DNA from: Rubellimicrobium sp. CFH 75288
GTDB taxonomy: Bacteria > Pseudomonadota > Alphaproteobacteria > Rhodobacterales > Rhodobacteraceae
NCBI RefSeq assembly: GCF_009904055.1
Contig: NZ_WYDP01000005.1
Span: 1-64,000, forward strand
Length of the DNA stretch: 64,000 nucleotides
Reading direction: 5' to 3'
Numbering within the stretch: the stretch's first letter is position 1; each line of letters opens with the position of its first letter. This document shows, one piece after another, positions 20,727 to 30,535 of the stretch. A program made the translations under genes and the position numbers. The notes under the pieces were generated by a model that ran no database searches, was not told the origin of the DNA, and saw only the letters and a program-made list of their open reading frames with translations.

Positions 20727-22394
20727 ATGAAGACCGATATCGAGATCGCGCGCGAAGCCAAGAAGAAGCCTATCCTGGAGATCGGCGAGAAGCTCGGCAT
20801 CCCGACCGAGGGGCTGCTGCCCTACGGGCACGACAAGGCGAAGGTGAGCCAGGACTTCATCGCCTCGCTCGGCGACCGCCCGGACGGCAAGCTTATTCTC
20901 GTGACGGCCATCAACCCGACGCCAGCGGGCGAGGGCAAGACGACGACCACCGTGGGTCTGGGCGACGGGCTGAACCGGATCGGCAAGAAGGCCGTGGTCT
21001 GCATCCGCGAGGCGTCGCTCGGGCCGAACTTCGGCATGAAGGGCGGCGCGGCCGGCGGCGGCATGGCGCAGGTCGTCCCAATGGAGGACATGAACCTCCA
21101 TTTCACGGGAGACTTCCATGCGATCACGGCCGCGCACAACCTGCTGGCCGCGATGATCGACAACCACATCTACTGGGGCAACGCGCTGGGCATCGACGAA
21201 CGGCGCATCGCTTGGCGGCGCGTGATGGACATGAACGACCGCGCCCTGCGCGACGTGGTCGTGGGCCTCGGCGGCGTCGCCAACGGGTTCGCGCGGCAGA
21301 CCGGCTTCGACATCACCGTGGCGTCGGAGGTCATGGCGATCCTCTGTCTTGCCCGCGATCTCGCCGATCTGCAGGAACGGCTGGGTCGCATCGTGGTGGC
21401 CTACACGCGGGACAAGCAGCCGATCCTGTGCCGCGACCTCAAGGCCGACGGGGCGATGACGGTGCTGCTCAAGGACGCGATGCAGCCCAACCTCGTCCAG
21501 ACGCTGGAGAACAACCCCGCCTTCGTCCACGGCGGTCCCTTTGCCAACATCGCACATGGCTGCAACAGCGTGATCGCCACGACCACCGCCCTGAAGCTGG
21601 CGGATTATGTCGTGACCGAGGCCGGGTTCGGCGCCGACCTGGGTGCGGAGAAGTTCTTCGACATCAAGTGCCGCAAGGCCGGGCTGAAGCCCGCCGCCGC
21701 TGTGATCGTCGCCACCGTGCGGGCGATGAAGATGAACGGCGGCGTGCTCAAGGCCGATCTCGGCGTGGAGAACGTGGAAGCCGTGCGCAAGGGCTGCCCC
21801 AATCTCGGGCGGCACATCGCCAACGTGAAGGGCTTCGGGGTGCCGGTCGTGGTCGCCATCAACCACTTCTTCTCGGACACCGAGGCGGAAATCTCGGCCG
21901 TCAAGGACTACGTCGCCCAGCAGGGGGCCGAGGCGATCCTGTGCCGCCACTGGGCCGAAGGCTCGGCGGGGATCGAGGATCTGGCGCGCAAGGTGGTGGA
22001 GCTGGCCGAGGGTCCGACCTCCTTCGCGCCCCTCTATCCGGACGACATGCCGCTCTTCGCCAAGATCGAGACCATCGCCAAGCGGATCTACCATGCCGAC
22101 GAGGTGATCGCCGACAAGTCGGTGCGCGACCAACTGAAGGCATGGGAGGCGGCGGGGCACGGCCACCTGCCCATCTGCATGGCCAAGACGCAGTACTCCT
22201 TCTCCACCGACCCGAACCTGCGCGGCGCACCGACCGGGCACACAGTCCCCGTGCGGGAGGTGCGGCTGGCGGCCGGAGCGGGCTTCGTGGTGGCGATCTG
22301 CGGCGAGATCATGACGATGCCAGGCCTGCCTCGTACCCCGTCGGCGGAGGTGATCCGGCTGGACGACCAGGGCCGGATCGAAGGATTGTTCTGA
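20727..22394 (+). CDS. fhs: formate-tetrahydrofolate ligase (Fhs)
   Basis: 555 residues, normal length. Makes 10-formyl-tetrahydrofolate from formate, ATP and THF. The ATP-binding loop [12 protein letters not shown] is at about 64-75, followed by the family signature [28 protein letters not shown] and the [20 protein letters not shown] region. It heads a run with a chorismate mutase and folD, which makes 5,10-methylene- and methenyl-THF, so the two folate enzymes form a pathway able to interconvert formate and C1-folates. GGAGGGGAG precedes the ATG. Confidence 0.97.
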   Translation: MKTDIEIAREAKKKPILEIGEKLGIPTEGLLPYGHDKAKVSQDFIASLGDRPDGKLILVTAINPTPAGEGKTTTTVGLGDGLNRIGKKAVVCIREASLGPNFGMKGGAAGGGMAQVVPMEDMNLHFTGDFHAITAAHNLLAAMIDNHIYWGNALGIDERRIAWRRVMDMNDRALRDVVVGLGGVANGFARQTGFDITVASEVMAILCLARDLADLQERLGRIVVAYTRDKQPILCRDLKADGAMTVLLKDAMQPNLVQTLENNPAFVHGGPFANIAHGCNSVIATTTALKLADYVVTEAGFGADLGAEKFFDIKCRKAGLKPAAAVIVATVRAMKMNGGVLKADLGVENVEAVRKGCPNLGRHIANVKGFGVPVVVAINHFFSDTEAEISAVKDYVAQQGAEAILCRHWAEGSAGIEDLARKVVELAEGPTSFAPLYPDDMPLFAKIETIAKRIYHADEVIADKSVRDQLKAWEAAGHGHLPICMAKTQYSFSTDPNLRGAPTGHTVPVREVRLAAGAGFVVAICGEIMTMPGLPRTPSAEVIRLDDQGRIEGLF

Positions 22395-22435
22395 CCGATG
22401 GACCGGGGCTTGGCGCCCCCGGTCGCTTGCAGGAC

Positions 22436-22774
22436 ATGGGGGACGATGTGGCAAGACCGCCGGAGGCGTGCGAGACGATGGCCCATATCCGGGCGGAGAT
22501 CGACCGGGTGGATCGGGAACTCGTGCGCCTCTTTGCGGAGCGGACGGCCTATATCGACCGCGCGGCCGCCATCAAGGGACCCATGCGTCTGCCCGCGCGC
22601 ATCCCGTCGCGGGTGGAGGAGGTGGTGGCCAATGTCCGGGCCGAGGCCGCCGTCCACGGTCTGCCCCCGGACCTGATCGAGAAGCTGTGGCGGCGGCTCA
22701 TCGACTGGTCCATTGCCCGGGAGGAAGGAGTTCTCGGGCCCGAATGGCCCGAATCTACCAGCGAGGAGCGATAG
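22436..22774 (+). CDS. chorismate mutase, AroQ type
   Basis: 112 residues, all-helical AroQ fold: [31 protein letters not shown], with the helix 1 Arg, the [17 protein letters not shown] stretch, and [13 protein letters not shown] at the end. It converts chorismate to prephenate for Phe/Tyr synthesis; the isochorismate-pyruvate lyase subgroup is similar and cannot be fully excluded. ATG 22436 is chosen because the residues before IRAEID ([11 protein letters not shown]) resemble the N-termini of relatives; ATG 22478 is the alternative. It ends 2 bases before folD, so the two are co-translated. Confidence 0.85.
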   Translation: MGDDVARPPEACETMAHIRAEIDRVDRELVRLFAERTAYIDRAAAIKGPMRLPARIPSRVEEVVANVRAEAAVHGLPPDLIEKLWRRLIDWSIAREEGVLGPEWPESTSEER

Positions 22775-22776
22775 GG

Positions 22777-23679
22777 ATGGCGGACGGGTCGGACCGGGCG
22801 CGGGTGATCGACGGCAAGGCCTTTGCAGCGCGGCTGCGCGAGCGCGTCACAGGGGCCGTGCACGACCTCCGGGCAGCCGGCGTGACGCCGGGCCTCGCCG
22901 TGATCCTCGTCGGCGAAGATCCCGCCAGTCAGGTCTATGTGCGCTCCAAGCACCGCCAGTGCCTCGAGGCTGGGATGGAGAGCTTCGAGCACCGGCTGCC
23001 CGCCGACACGTCCGAGGCGGATCTCCTGGCGCTGATTCGCCGGCTGAACGGGGATGAGGCGGTCCACGGCATCCTCGTGCAGCTTCCCCTGCCGCGTCAT
23101 CTCGACAGCGACCTCGTCATCAACAGCATCGATCCGCGCAAGGACGTGGACGGGTTCCACATCTCCAATGTGGGGCTGCTCGGGACCGGCCAGAAGGCGA
23201 TGATCCCCTGCACGCCGCTGGGCTGTCTGCTGCTGCTGCGCGACCTGCACCGCGACCTGTCGGGGATGGAGGCTGTCGTGATCGGACGCTCCAACATCGT
23301 CGGCAAGCCGATGGCCCAGCTTCTCCTCCGGGAGAACTGCACCGTCACGATCGCCCACAGCCGCACGCGTGACCTGCCGGCGGTAACGCGGCGGGCCGAC
23401 ATCGTGGTGGCCGCCGTCGGCCGGCCCGAGATGGTGCGGGGCGACTGGATCAGGCCGGGCGCCACGGTGATCGACGTGGGCATCAACCGCCTGCCGGGCG
23501 AGGGAAAGGAGCGTCTGGTGGGGGATGTCCATTACGACTCGGCCGCGGCTGTGGCAGGGGCGATCACCCCGGTACCGGGCGGCGTCGGTCCCATGACCAT
23601 CGCCTGCCTGCTCGCCAACACCGTTGTGGCCTGCGCCCGGCTCCACAATCTGCCCGAGCCGGAGGGCCTCACCGCGTGA
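22777..23679 (+). CDS. folD: FolD, methylene-THF dehydrogenase/methenyl-THF cyclohydrolase
   Basis: 300 residues. Catalytic YVRSK (Tyr54, Lys58), the QLPLPRH loop, KDVDGFH, the NADP-binding GRSNIVGKP, and the C-terminal [12 protein letters not shown] are all intact. Together with Fhs it links formate, 10-formyl-THF and 5,10-methylene-THF. Start ATG 22777; the longer open frame is the chorismate mutase region read in another phase. Its last 11 bases overlap the end of the convergent FGGY kinase gene. Confidence 0.96.
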   Translation: MADGSDRARVIDGKAFAARLRERVTGAVHDLRAAGVTPGLAVILVGEDPASQVYVRSKHRQCLEAGMESFEHRLPADTSEADLLALIRRLNGDEAVHGILVQLPLPRHLDSDLVINSIDPRKDVDGFHISNVGLLGTGQKAMIPCTPLGCLLLLRDLHRDLSGMEAVVIGRSNIVGKPMAQLLLRENCTVTIAHSRTRDLPAVTRRADIVVAAVGRPEMVRGDWIRPGATVIDVGINRLPGEGKERLVGDVHYDSAAAVAGAITPVPGGVGPMTIACLLANTVVACARLHNLPEPEGLTA

Positions 23680-25162
23680 GCGCGTCGAGCCGGTCGTAGA
23701 AGGGCTGCACGGCGGTGTAGAGGTCCGCCCAGAGCGGCATCATCCGGTCGTAGAGTTCGGCCCAGTGCGGGTCCGGCGCGATCTCCCCGCTCCAGCGGAC
23801 CATGCGCGCGGCGAGCGCGGCCGGCGCCTCTCCGTCATGGGCGGCGAAGGCGAGCGCGGCCGCCCCGACGACGCCGCATTCCGGCTCCTCGGGCAGCACG
23901 AAGGGGACGCGGTAGACGGAGGCCTTGATCCGCAGCCACAGCGCGTGCCGCGCCCCGCCGCCTGCTGCCACCACGCGCTCGGGCCGGCCGTGGCCGCCCT
24001 GAGCCGCCTCGAGCCGGTGGCGGACCGAAAAGGCCACGCCCTCGAGCACCGCGCGATGGAGGTCGGCCAGACCGTGTGCCGCGGTCAGTCCGAAGAACTG
24101 CGCGCGGGAATTCGGGTGGCGTCCGAAGCGCTCGCCCGACAGGAAGGGCAGGAAGAGAAGGCCCCCTGCCCCCGCCTCGGCGCGCTCGGCCGCCTCGGCC
24201 AGTTCCGCGTAGGATCGTCGGTTGTCGTGAAACGCACGCCGCGCCCAGCGCACGGCATCCCCGCCCGCATCGAGCAGCGTCAGGCTGCCCCAGTGTCCCG
24301 TGGGCGCAAGGACGTTGGACAGCCCTTCGGCGAGGACTGGCTCGTCATGGAGGATCGTCAGGATGGTGGAGGTGCCGGTCACATCCGAGGCAAGCCCCGG
24401 CGCCGTGACCCCCGAGCCGAGAAGCGAGGCCGGGTAGTCTCCCGCTCCGACCGCAACGGGGAGTCCCGCAGGGAGACCGAGAGTATGCGCCGCCTCCGGC
24501 GTGAGGGCGCCCAGCACATCGGCAGGGTCCCGCAGGGCCGGCAGCAGGCGCATCGGCACGCCCGTCATCTCACCCAGGGATGCCGACCAGCCGCGGGTCC
24601 GCCAATCCATCAGGAACGACATCGAGCCCTCGGTCCGGTCCTGCGCGCGCTGCCCTGTGAGGCGGAAGTTGATCCAGTCCTTGGGCATCAGCAGGTGGCT
24701 CGCCCGCTCCACGGCGTCGGGATCGTTCTCCATCAACCACAAGAGCTTGAAGGCGGGCCAAGCCGGAGCAGGCCAGTTGGCAGTCCGATCGAGCGTTGCC
24801 CGAACGTCCGCACGGGCGGCGAACGCCTCCACCTGCGGTTGCGTGCGCTTGTCGTTCCACAGAAGCGCAGTCTCGCGCGTGAGGCGCCCGTCCGCATCCA
24901 CCAGGACCGAGCCATGCATCTGCCCGCAGGCGCAGAGTGCGGCGACGCGATTCGCTGCCCCCTCGACTTCCGACAGGACCGCCCGGATCGCCTCGACCGC
25001 CCCCTCCCACCAATCCGCCGGACGCTGCTCCGACCAGCCGTGGCGCGGAACGATCTGGTCATGTTCACGATGGCGGATAGCGAGCAGGCGGCCCGTCCGA
25101 TCGACAAGGGCGACCCGGACGCTGCCCGTGCCCACATCCACAGCCAGCGCCAGATCCCGCAT
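23669..25162 (-). CDS. FGGY-family carbohydrate kinase, xylulokinase-like
   Basis: 497 residues. The actin-like ATPase fold is clear: N-terminal [14 protein letters not shown], the WNDKRTQ and [10 protein letters not shown] motifs, catalytic-region [19 protein letters not shown], and late [18 protein letters not shown] with GAAALA. The WND-x-R and GxGD features are close to xylulokinase, but FGGY specificity drifts widely. Last gene of the minus-strand transporter operon (2 bases after the ATPase gene), so it should phosphorylate the imported sugar or an isomer of it. Confidence 0.85.
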   Translation of the reverse strand: MRDLALAVDVGTGSVRVALVDRTGRLLAIRHREHDQIVPRHGWSEQRPADWWEGAVEAIRAVLSEVEGAANRVAALCACGQMHGSVLVDADGRLTRETALLWNDKRTQPQVEAFAARADVRATLDRTANWPAPAWPAFKLLWLMENDPDAVERASHLLMPKDWINFRLTGQRAQDRTEGSMSFLMDWRTRGWSASLGEMTGVPMRLLPALRDPADVLGALTPEAAHTLGLPAGLPVAVGAGDYPASLLGSGVTAPGLASDVTGTSTILTILHDEPVLAEGLSNVLAPTGHWGSLTLLDAGGDAVRWARRAFHDNRRSYAELAEAAERAEAGAGGLLFLPFLSGERFGRHPNSRAQFFGLTAAHGLADLHRAVLEGVAFSVRHRLEAAQGGHGRPERVVAAGGGARHALWLRIKASVYRVPFVLPEEPECGVVGAAALAFAAHDGEAPAALAARMVRWSGEIAPDPHWAELYDRMMPLWADLYTAVQPFYDRLDALTR

Positions 25163-25164
25163 GG

Positions 25165-26226
<1,062 letters not shown>

Positions 26227-26250
26227 CGGGTCTCCTTTCGAGGCGGAAGG

Positions 26251-26274
26251 GCTCCCGGCCCGAAGGCCGGGAGC
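26251..26274 (-). terminator. intercistronic hairpin with UUCG tetraloop after the binding-protein gene
   Basis: GCTCCCGGCC / GGCCGGGAGC, perfect 10-bp stem. On the transcribed (minus) strand the loop is TTCG closed by C-G, an exceptionally stable tetraloop. It lies between the solute-binding protein gene and the ATPase gene and has no T-run, so it is more likely a partial terminator or 3' end protector than a full stop. Confidence 0.8.
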
Positions 26275-26282
26275 GGGCGGGC

Positions 26283-27731
26283 TCACTCGATCGGGTCGAG
26301 GCCCACGGAGGCGCGATAGGCCGCCAGCTGCGAGTCGCGCCCGAACTCGTCGGTCAGGCGGTTCCACTCGGCCGCGATGGCATCAAGGGCAGCCTGCGGC
26401 TCCACCTCGCCCGCGAGCGCCTTGGAGAGTTCGATCTCCAGGACCTCCGTGTAGGAGAAGAAGCCCGGAAGGCGCAGGTCGAGCGCGACGTTGGGCGCAT
26501 CGAGCGAGGCGCGCTGGGCGCCGAGATAGGAGGCCGCCTCCTCCTCGGTGAAGATGGCCGACCAGTTCTGCGTGTCCGCATAGTGGGAGAAGCGGTATGG
26601 GTTGACGCCGGAATTCGCCGTCACGAGCGCCGCCGAGGACACTTCGGGCGAGACGACCTCGGCCACGAAGTCCCAGGCGGCCTCCTGGTTGCGGCTGTCC
26701 GCGGGCACGCCGAGCTGCCAGCCCCCGAAGGCCAGGAAGGGCGAGTGGATCACCTCGTCGAACGAGTCCCATTCGCCGGTCACATGGTTCCAGATCTCGG
26801 TCGAGCCGGGCAGCATGGCCGTCCGCACGGTTCCTTCGGCCTCCGGTCCGCCCTCGGTCGCACGCAGCACGCCGGAATCGGCCCAGTCGATGTTCATCGC
26901 CACCGTGCCGCCGGCATAGAGCGGGCGCACGTCGCCCGAGCCGTTGTTGAGCGCACCGGGCGGGTTGAACTCGAGCGCAGCCTTGTACTCCTCCAGCGCG
27001 CGCAGCCAGCCGGGATTGTTGATCTGGGCGTCCATCGTCTCGGGGTCGAAGAACATGGAGCCGGGATTGTCGGGGTGGTTGGTGTAGCTCGCTGCGCGGC
27101 TGAAGAAGTACCAGAACTGCTGGCCGCCCCGCCGGTAGGCCTCGGCCGTGCCGTAGAGCCCCTCGTCGGGGCGAGTGAAGAATTCGGCATGGTCGCGATA
27201 CTCGGCCCAGGTGGTCGGCGCCGCGAGCGGATAGCCGTAGCGCTCCTCGAAGGCGGCCTGCTCCTCGGGGTCCTCCAGCAGGTCGGCCCGCAGGTTGAGC
27301 ATGTGCATGTCGCCGTCCATGGTGACGGACTTGACCTCGCCCTCCCAGACCATCAGCCGTTCGCGATAGACGGGGTGGATGTCTTCCCAGTCCTCGCCCT
27401 GCGTGAAGGTCTCGGGAGCCGTGGCAAGGAATGGGGCGAAGTCGGGCAGCCAGGCGGGCACGAAGCCGATCACGTCGAAGTCGCCCGTCTGCTGGGACAT
27501 GGCCGTCAGGAACTTGGGGTAAAGCTCGCCGAAGGGGAACTCGACCACGTTGACCGTCCCGCAGGTCCGCTCGCTCCAGGAGCGTCCGGCGGCCTGAAGC
27601 GCCGAGGCGATGGCGGGCCCGTTCTGGGTGGAGACCGTGAGCGTCACGCCGGTGAAGTCCGGCTCGCAGGCCAGGGCCGGAGCGGCGGCCAGCGCAGCGA
27701 GCGCGGCCGCCGGGATCGTCAGTCGGTTCAT
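26283..27731 (-). CDS. extracellular solute-binding protein of a CUT1 sugar ABC transporter
   Basis: 482 residues, family 1 binding-protein fold. Sec signal about 1-20 (ends ALA-CEPDF; the Cys is probably not a lipobox). Recognisable features are LTVSTQNGPAIASALQ, FPFGELYPKFLTAMSQQTGDFDVIGF and the later AMNIDWADSG and FLAFGGWQLGVP segments. Long for a CUT1 receptor. The start is ATG 27731, where GGAGG is 6 bases upstream; ATG 27737 would touch the ribosome-binding site. Ligand unknown; the linked FGGY kinase and cupin isomerase point to a sugar or polyol. Confidence 0.88.
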   Translation of the reverse strand: MNRLTIPAAALAALAAAPALACEPDFTGVTLTVSTQNGPAIASALQAAGRSWSERTCGTVNVVEFPFGELYPKFLTAMSQQTGDFDVIGFVPAWLPDFAPFLATAPETFTQGEDWEDIHPVYRERLMVWEGEVKSVTMDGDMHMLNLRADLLEDPEEQAAFEERYGYPLAAPTTWAEYRDHAEFFTRPDEGLYGTAEAYRRGGQQFWYFFSRAASYTNHPDNPGSMFFDPETMDAQINNPGWLRALEEYKAALEFNPPGALNNGSGDVRPLYAGGTVAMNIDWADSGVLRATEGGPEAEGTVRTAMLPGSTEIWNHVTGEWDSFDEVIHSPFLAFGGWQLGVPADSRNQEAAWDFVAEVVSPEVSSAALVTANSGVNPYRFSHYADTQNWSAIFTEEEAASYLGAQRASLDAPNVALDLRLPGFFSYTEVLEIELSKALAGEVEPQAALDAIAAEWNRLTDEFGRDSQLAAYRASVGLDPIE

Positions 27732-27754
27732 CGTCATCCTCCCGGTTGATTGGG

Positions 27755-28774
27755 TCACTTGATGGACCCGGACAGAAGCCCCGACCGCATCATGCGGCCG
27801 AGGATGGTGGCGACCACGACCATGGGCGCGATAGAGATCAGCGCCGCGACCGAGATGGCCCACCACTCGTCCCCCCGGCTCGACTGCTGCCCGGCAAGCA
27901 GCACCGGCAGCGTCTGCCAGCGCCCCGTGGTCAGCAGAAGGGCGAACAGGAACTCGTTCCAGATGAAGGCCAGCACGATCATGGACGTGGCGATGAGTCC
28001 CGGAACCGCCATCGGCAGGACGATTCCGAAGAAGATGCGGAAGCGGCCGATGTCGTCCACGAGCGCCGCTTCCTCGACCTCGACCGGCACCGAGGAGAGG
28101 AAATCGCGCATCAGCCAGACGGCAAAGGGCAGCCCGAAGGCGGTATAGGCGAGCACGAGACCGGGGAAGCTGTCCAGGAGGCGCGGTCCGATCCGCCCGA
28201 TTTCGCTGTAGAGGAGGAACAGGGCGAAGGCCGACACGATGGGCGGGAAGATGCGCTGCGAGACGAACCAGAAGGTCACGTCGTTGTTGCCGAGAACGGG
28301 CCCCGGAAGGCGAAGGCTGTTGGCCCAGACCGACACCGCGAGCGCGACCACTAGGACCAGCGCGAGCGCGTAGGGCACCCGCATCCCCCAGATCCCGTTG
28401 AGCAACACGAACCCTCCGATCGCGATCACTGCGAACAGCAGCCCTGCCAGCAGCCTGATCCGGAAGGTGAACCGGACCAAGGCATAGGCCGCCATGGTGC
28501 CCAGCAGCACCGACAGGGCGGTGGCGGTGAGCGACACCAGAACGGAGGATACCACGGGTCCCCGGAAATCGCCCCTGAGGCCGGCAAAGGCATCGCGGAA
28601 GGCCTGAAGGGTGGGCTGGAAATCGACCCACGGGATGTAGGTGGGACCCCGGCTCACCGCGAGCGGCGGCTTGAAGGCGGTGACGAACACGAAATAGATC
28701 GGAAAGATCGACAGGACGAACCACAGGAACGCAAGCAACAGACCTGCGCGCCGGAAGCCGCTTCCCTCGGTCAC
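27755..28774 (-). CDS. sugar ABC transporter permease, MalG type
   Basis: 339 residues with about seven hydrophobic segments and the cytoplasmic EAA loop EVEEAALVDDIGRFRIFFGIVLPMAVPG. It begins inside the end of the preceding permease gene (4-base overlap) and precedes the binding-protein gene. A 60- to 70-residue insertion of membrane character (RIRLLAGLLFAVIAIGGFVLLNG...) between the first two usual helices makes it longer than the typical 270-300 residues. Confidence 0.88.
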   Translation of the reverse strand: MTEGSGFRRAGLLLAFLWFVLSIFPIYFVFVTAFKPPLAVSRGPTYIPWVDFQPTLQAFRDAFAGLRGDFRGPVVSSVLVSLTATALSVLLGTMAAYALVRFTFRIRLLAGLLFAVIAIGGFVLLNGIWGMRVPYALALVLVVALAVSVWANSLRLPGPVLGNNDVTFWFVSQRIFPPIVSAFALFLLYSEIGRIGPRLLDSFPGLVLAYTAFGLPFAVWLMRDFLSSVPVEVEEAALVDDIGRFRIFFGIVLPMAVPGLIATSMIVLAFIWNEFLFALLLTTGRWQTLPVLLAGQQSSRGDEWWAISVAALISIAPMVVVATILGRMMRSGLLSGSIK

Positions 28775-29655
28775 GTCACCCTCCGCACAAGCCGCTGGGC
28801 CAAGGCCAGGTAGATCGTGCCGAACACGATCACCACGAACAGGAAGGTGAAGCTGAGCGCGGAGGTCATGCCGAGGTTGAACTTCTTGAACCCCTCGTTG
28901 TAGGCAAAGAGCGTCAACGTCTCGGTCGCCGTGCCCGGCCCGCCTCCGGTCAGCACGAACACCGTGTCGATGACCTTGAAGCCTTCCACCAGCCTGATGA
29001 ACACGACCGCGACCGACAGCGGCAGAAGCATCGGGAAGGTGATGTCCCAGAACCGGCGCCAGGGCGAGATATCGTCCACCTTCGCCGCCTCGAACACCTC
29101 ATGCGGCAGGCTCTGGAGACCGGCGAGCATCAGAAGCGTCACAAAGGGCGTCCACTGCCAGACCTCGATGGTCACGAGCACGGCAATGGCCGGACCCGCC
29201 CGCGTCAGGAACTCCACATGTCCGAACCCGAGGGTGGTGAACAGGTCGTTCACGGGCCCGAGGAAAGGGTGGAAGATCATGCGCGCGATCAGGGCCACCC
29301 CGACAGGCGCCAGGAACATCGGGAGAAGAAATGTCACCCGGTAAAGCGACGCTCCGGGCACATTGTGATGCAGGGCCAGCGCGAGCGCGAAACCCAGGAC
29401 ATATTGCAGGGCCACCGAGGCAAGGGTGATCGTTGCCGTCACCCGCATCGAGCCCCAGAACCGGGCCGATTGCAGGATCTCGGCGTAGTTGTCGAAGCCG
29501 ACGAACCGTGGCGGCAGCGGCGGGACGAGGCGGACGGACTGAAAGCTGACAATCAGGGCGTAGATGAGGGGAAAGAGGGAGATCGCCAGAACCAGAAGAA
29601 AGGCCGGCCACAGAAAGGCGTGCTTGATGCGGTCCTGCGACAGCCCGGCGCTCAT
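28771..29655 (-). CDS. sugar ABC transporter permease, MalF type
   Basis: 294 residues, six membrane helices and the EAA loop EVFEAAKVDDISPWRRFWDITFPMLLP. GGGPGTATETLTLFAYNEGFKKFNLGMTSALS is the usual C-terminal signature. ATG 29655 is chosen because GGGAGG lies 6 bases before; the open frame extends 16 codons further. First gene of the five-gene minus-strand operon (permease, permease, binding protein, ATPase, kinase); its promoter should lie in 29656-29890 near the operator at 29712. Confidence 0.9.
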   Translation of the reverse strand: MSAGLSQDRIKHAFLWPAFLLVLAISLFPLIYALIVSFQSVRLVPPLPPRFVGFDNYAEILQSARFWGSMRVTATITLASVALQYVLGFALALALHHNVPGASLYRVTFLLPMFLAPVGVALIARMIFHPFLGPVNDLFTTLGFGHVEFLTRAGPAIAVLVTIEVWQWTPFVTLLMLAGLQSLPHEVFEAAKVDDISPWRRFWDITFPMLLPLSVAVVFIRLVEGFKVIDTVFVLTGGGPGTATETLTLFAYNEGFKKFNLGMTSALSFTFLFVVIVFGTIYLALAQRLVRRVT

Positions 29656-29711
29656 CCCGATCCTCCCGGTCGTCACGATGCGACAGGCAGACCCCCCGAT
29701 CAAGTCCCCGC

Positions 29712-29726
29712 TGTAGAAAAACTACC
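29712..29726. promoter_or_regulatory. candidate operator 1 of the divergent sugar units (TGTAG-n5-CTAC)
   Basis: TGTAGAAAAACTACC: inverted half-sites TGTAG and CTAC(c) spaced by five A residues. It is 57 bases upstream of the minus-strand permease start. An almost identical site lies at 29859. The likely binder is the RpiR-family regulator encoded at 33217. Confidence 0.6.
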
Positions 29727-29744
29727 GTCTCCCCGGCGTTGGCA

Positions 29745-29772
29745 GTCCGATATCAGGAAGTCTGAATCGGAC
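29745..29772. promoter_or_regulatory. extended inverted repeat between the two operators
   Basis: GTCCGAT (29745-29751) pairs with ATCGGAC (29766-29772) and TCAG (29753-29756) with CTGA (29762-29765), with a single bulged A and a 5-base loop. It lies between the two TGTAG operators and could be a second regulator site or a leader-RNA hairpin of the minus-strand operon. Confidence 0.4.
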
Positions 29773-29858
29773 CGGACGGTTTGCCGATGCCTCATCGGGG
29801 TGGACGGCCGGTCGCGAGGCCGGATCATGGTGATGGTCTTGCCAGATTGCAGGGCATA

Positions 29859-29873
29859 TGTAGTTTAGCTACA
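29859..29873. promoter_or_regulatory. candidate operator 2 of the divergent sugar units (TGTAG-n5-CTACA)
   Basis: TGTAGTTTAGCTACA, perfect 5-bp arms with a 5-base centre, ending 17 bases before the cupin isomerase ATG. Its centre is 147 bases from that of operator 1, a whole number of helical turns (14 at 10.5 bp), which would suit looping between the two sites. A weak TTGCCA -35-like element is at 29839-29844. Confidence 0.65.
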
Positions 29874-29890
29874 GCCAGGGGGGGGGTGGC

Positions 29891-30535
29891 ATGGAGGAGC
29901 CGGCAGCCTACCGCTTCGATCCGCAGACGGGCACGCTCCACGGAGCCACCGGGCGGTACGACAAACGCCTGAAGGATCTGGCGGGTCTCTACGCGGATGA
30001 AGCTGCCTTTGCCGAGGCGGTCCGTCGGGACGGCGCACGCACGGTGTATCGGGTGGACGAGGTGCGCCCCCCGGTGGCGCATGGCGGACTGATCATCGGC
30101 ACCACTGCCATGGAACCGGGGCGCATCGGCCGCGAGTTCTTTCTTACCCGCGGCCACATCCATGCCATCCCAAACCGGCCCGAAACCTATCGCGGCGAAA
30201 GCGGCTCCGGGGTCATGCTGCTCGAGTCGCCCGAGGGCGATGTGCGGGTTCTTGCGATCAGTCCCGGCGTGACAGTGGTGGTTCCTCCTTTCTGGATTCA
30301 CCGGTCCGTCAATACCGGGGCCGACCGTCTGGTGATGACCTTCTGCTATCCGGCCGATGCGGGTCAGGATTACGCGATCATCGAACGGGCCGGCGGCATG
30401 AGGCTGCGCATCATGGATGACGGAGCAGGCGGCTGGATCGCGGAGCCCAACCGCCACTGGAGAGGCCGCAGCGCCGAGGAGATCAAGGCGATCAGGCTGG
30501 CGGCCGATGCGCCGCAGGACGGGGGTCCCGGCTGA
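29891..30535 (+). CDS. cupin-type (archaeal-type) glucose-6-phosphate isomerase family protein
   Basis: 214 residues, one cupin domain of the archaeal phosphoglucose isomerase family. The motif FFLTRGHIHAIPNRPETYRG carries metal-ligand candidates His89, His91 and Glu98; the fourth, His137, is in VPPFWIHRSVNTG. Members interconvert glucose 6-phosphate and fructose 6-phosphate, but the real substrate here may be another aldose/ketose phosphate. First gene of the plus-strand operon, with stop and next start overlapping by one base, and directly preceded by operator 2. Confidence 0.82.
   Translation: MEEPAAYRFDPQTGTLHGATGRYDKRLKDLAGLYADEAAFAEAVRRDGARTVYRVDEVRPPVAHGGLIIGTTAMEPGRIGREFFLTRGHIHAIPNRPETYRGESGSGVMLLESPEGDVRVLAISPGVTVVVPPFWIHRSVNTGADRLVMTFCYPADAGQDYAIIERAGGMRLRIMDDGAGGWIAEPNRHWRGRSAEEIKAIRLAADAPQDGGPG

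Noticed and set aside
19561-20730. 389-residue open frame covering the tam and MOSC region
   Set aside because: Only its middle part (about 20119-20525) carries MOSC homology; the first half is tam out of frame and the end runs into fhs. It is a by-product of the frameshifts, not one gene.
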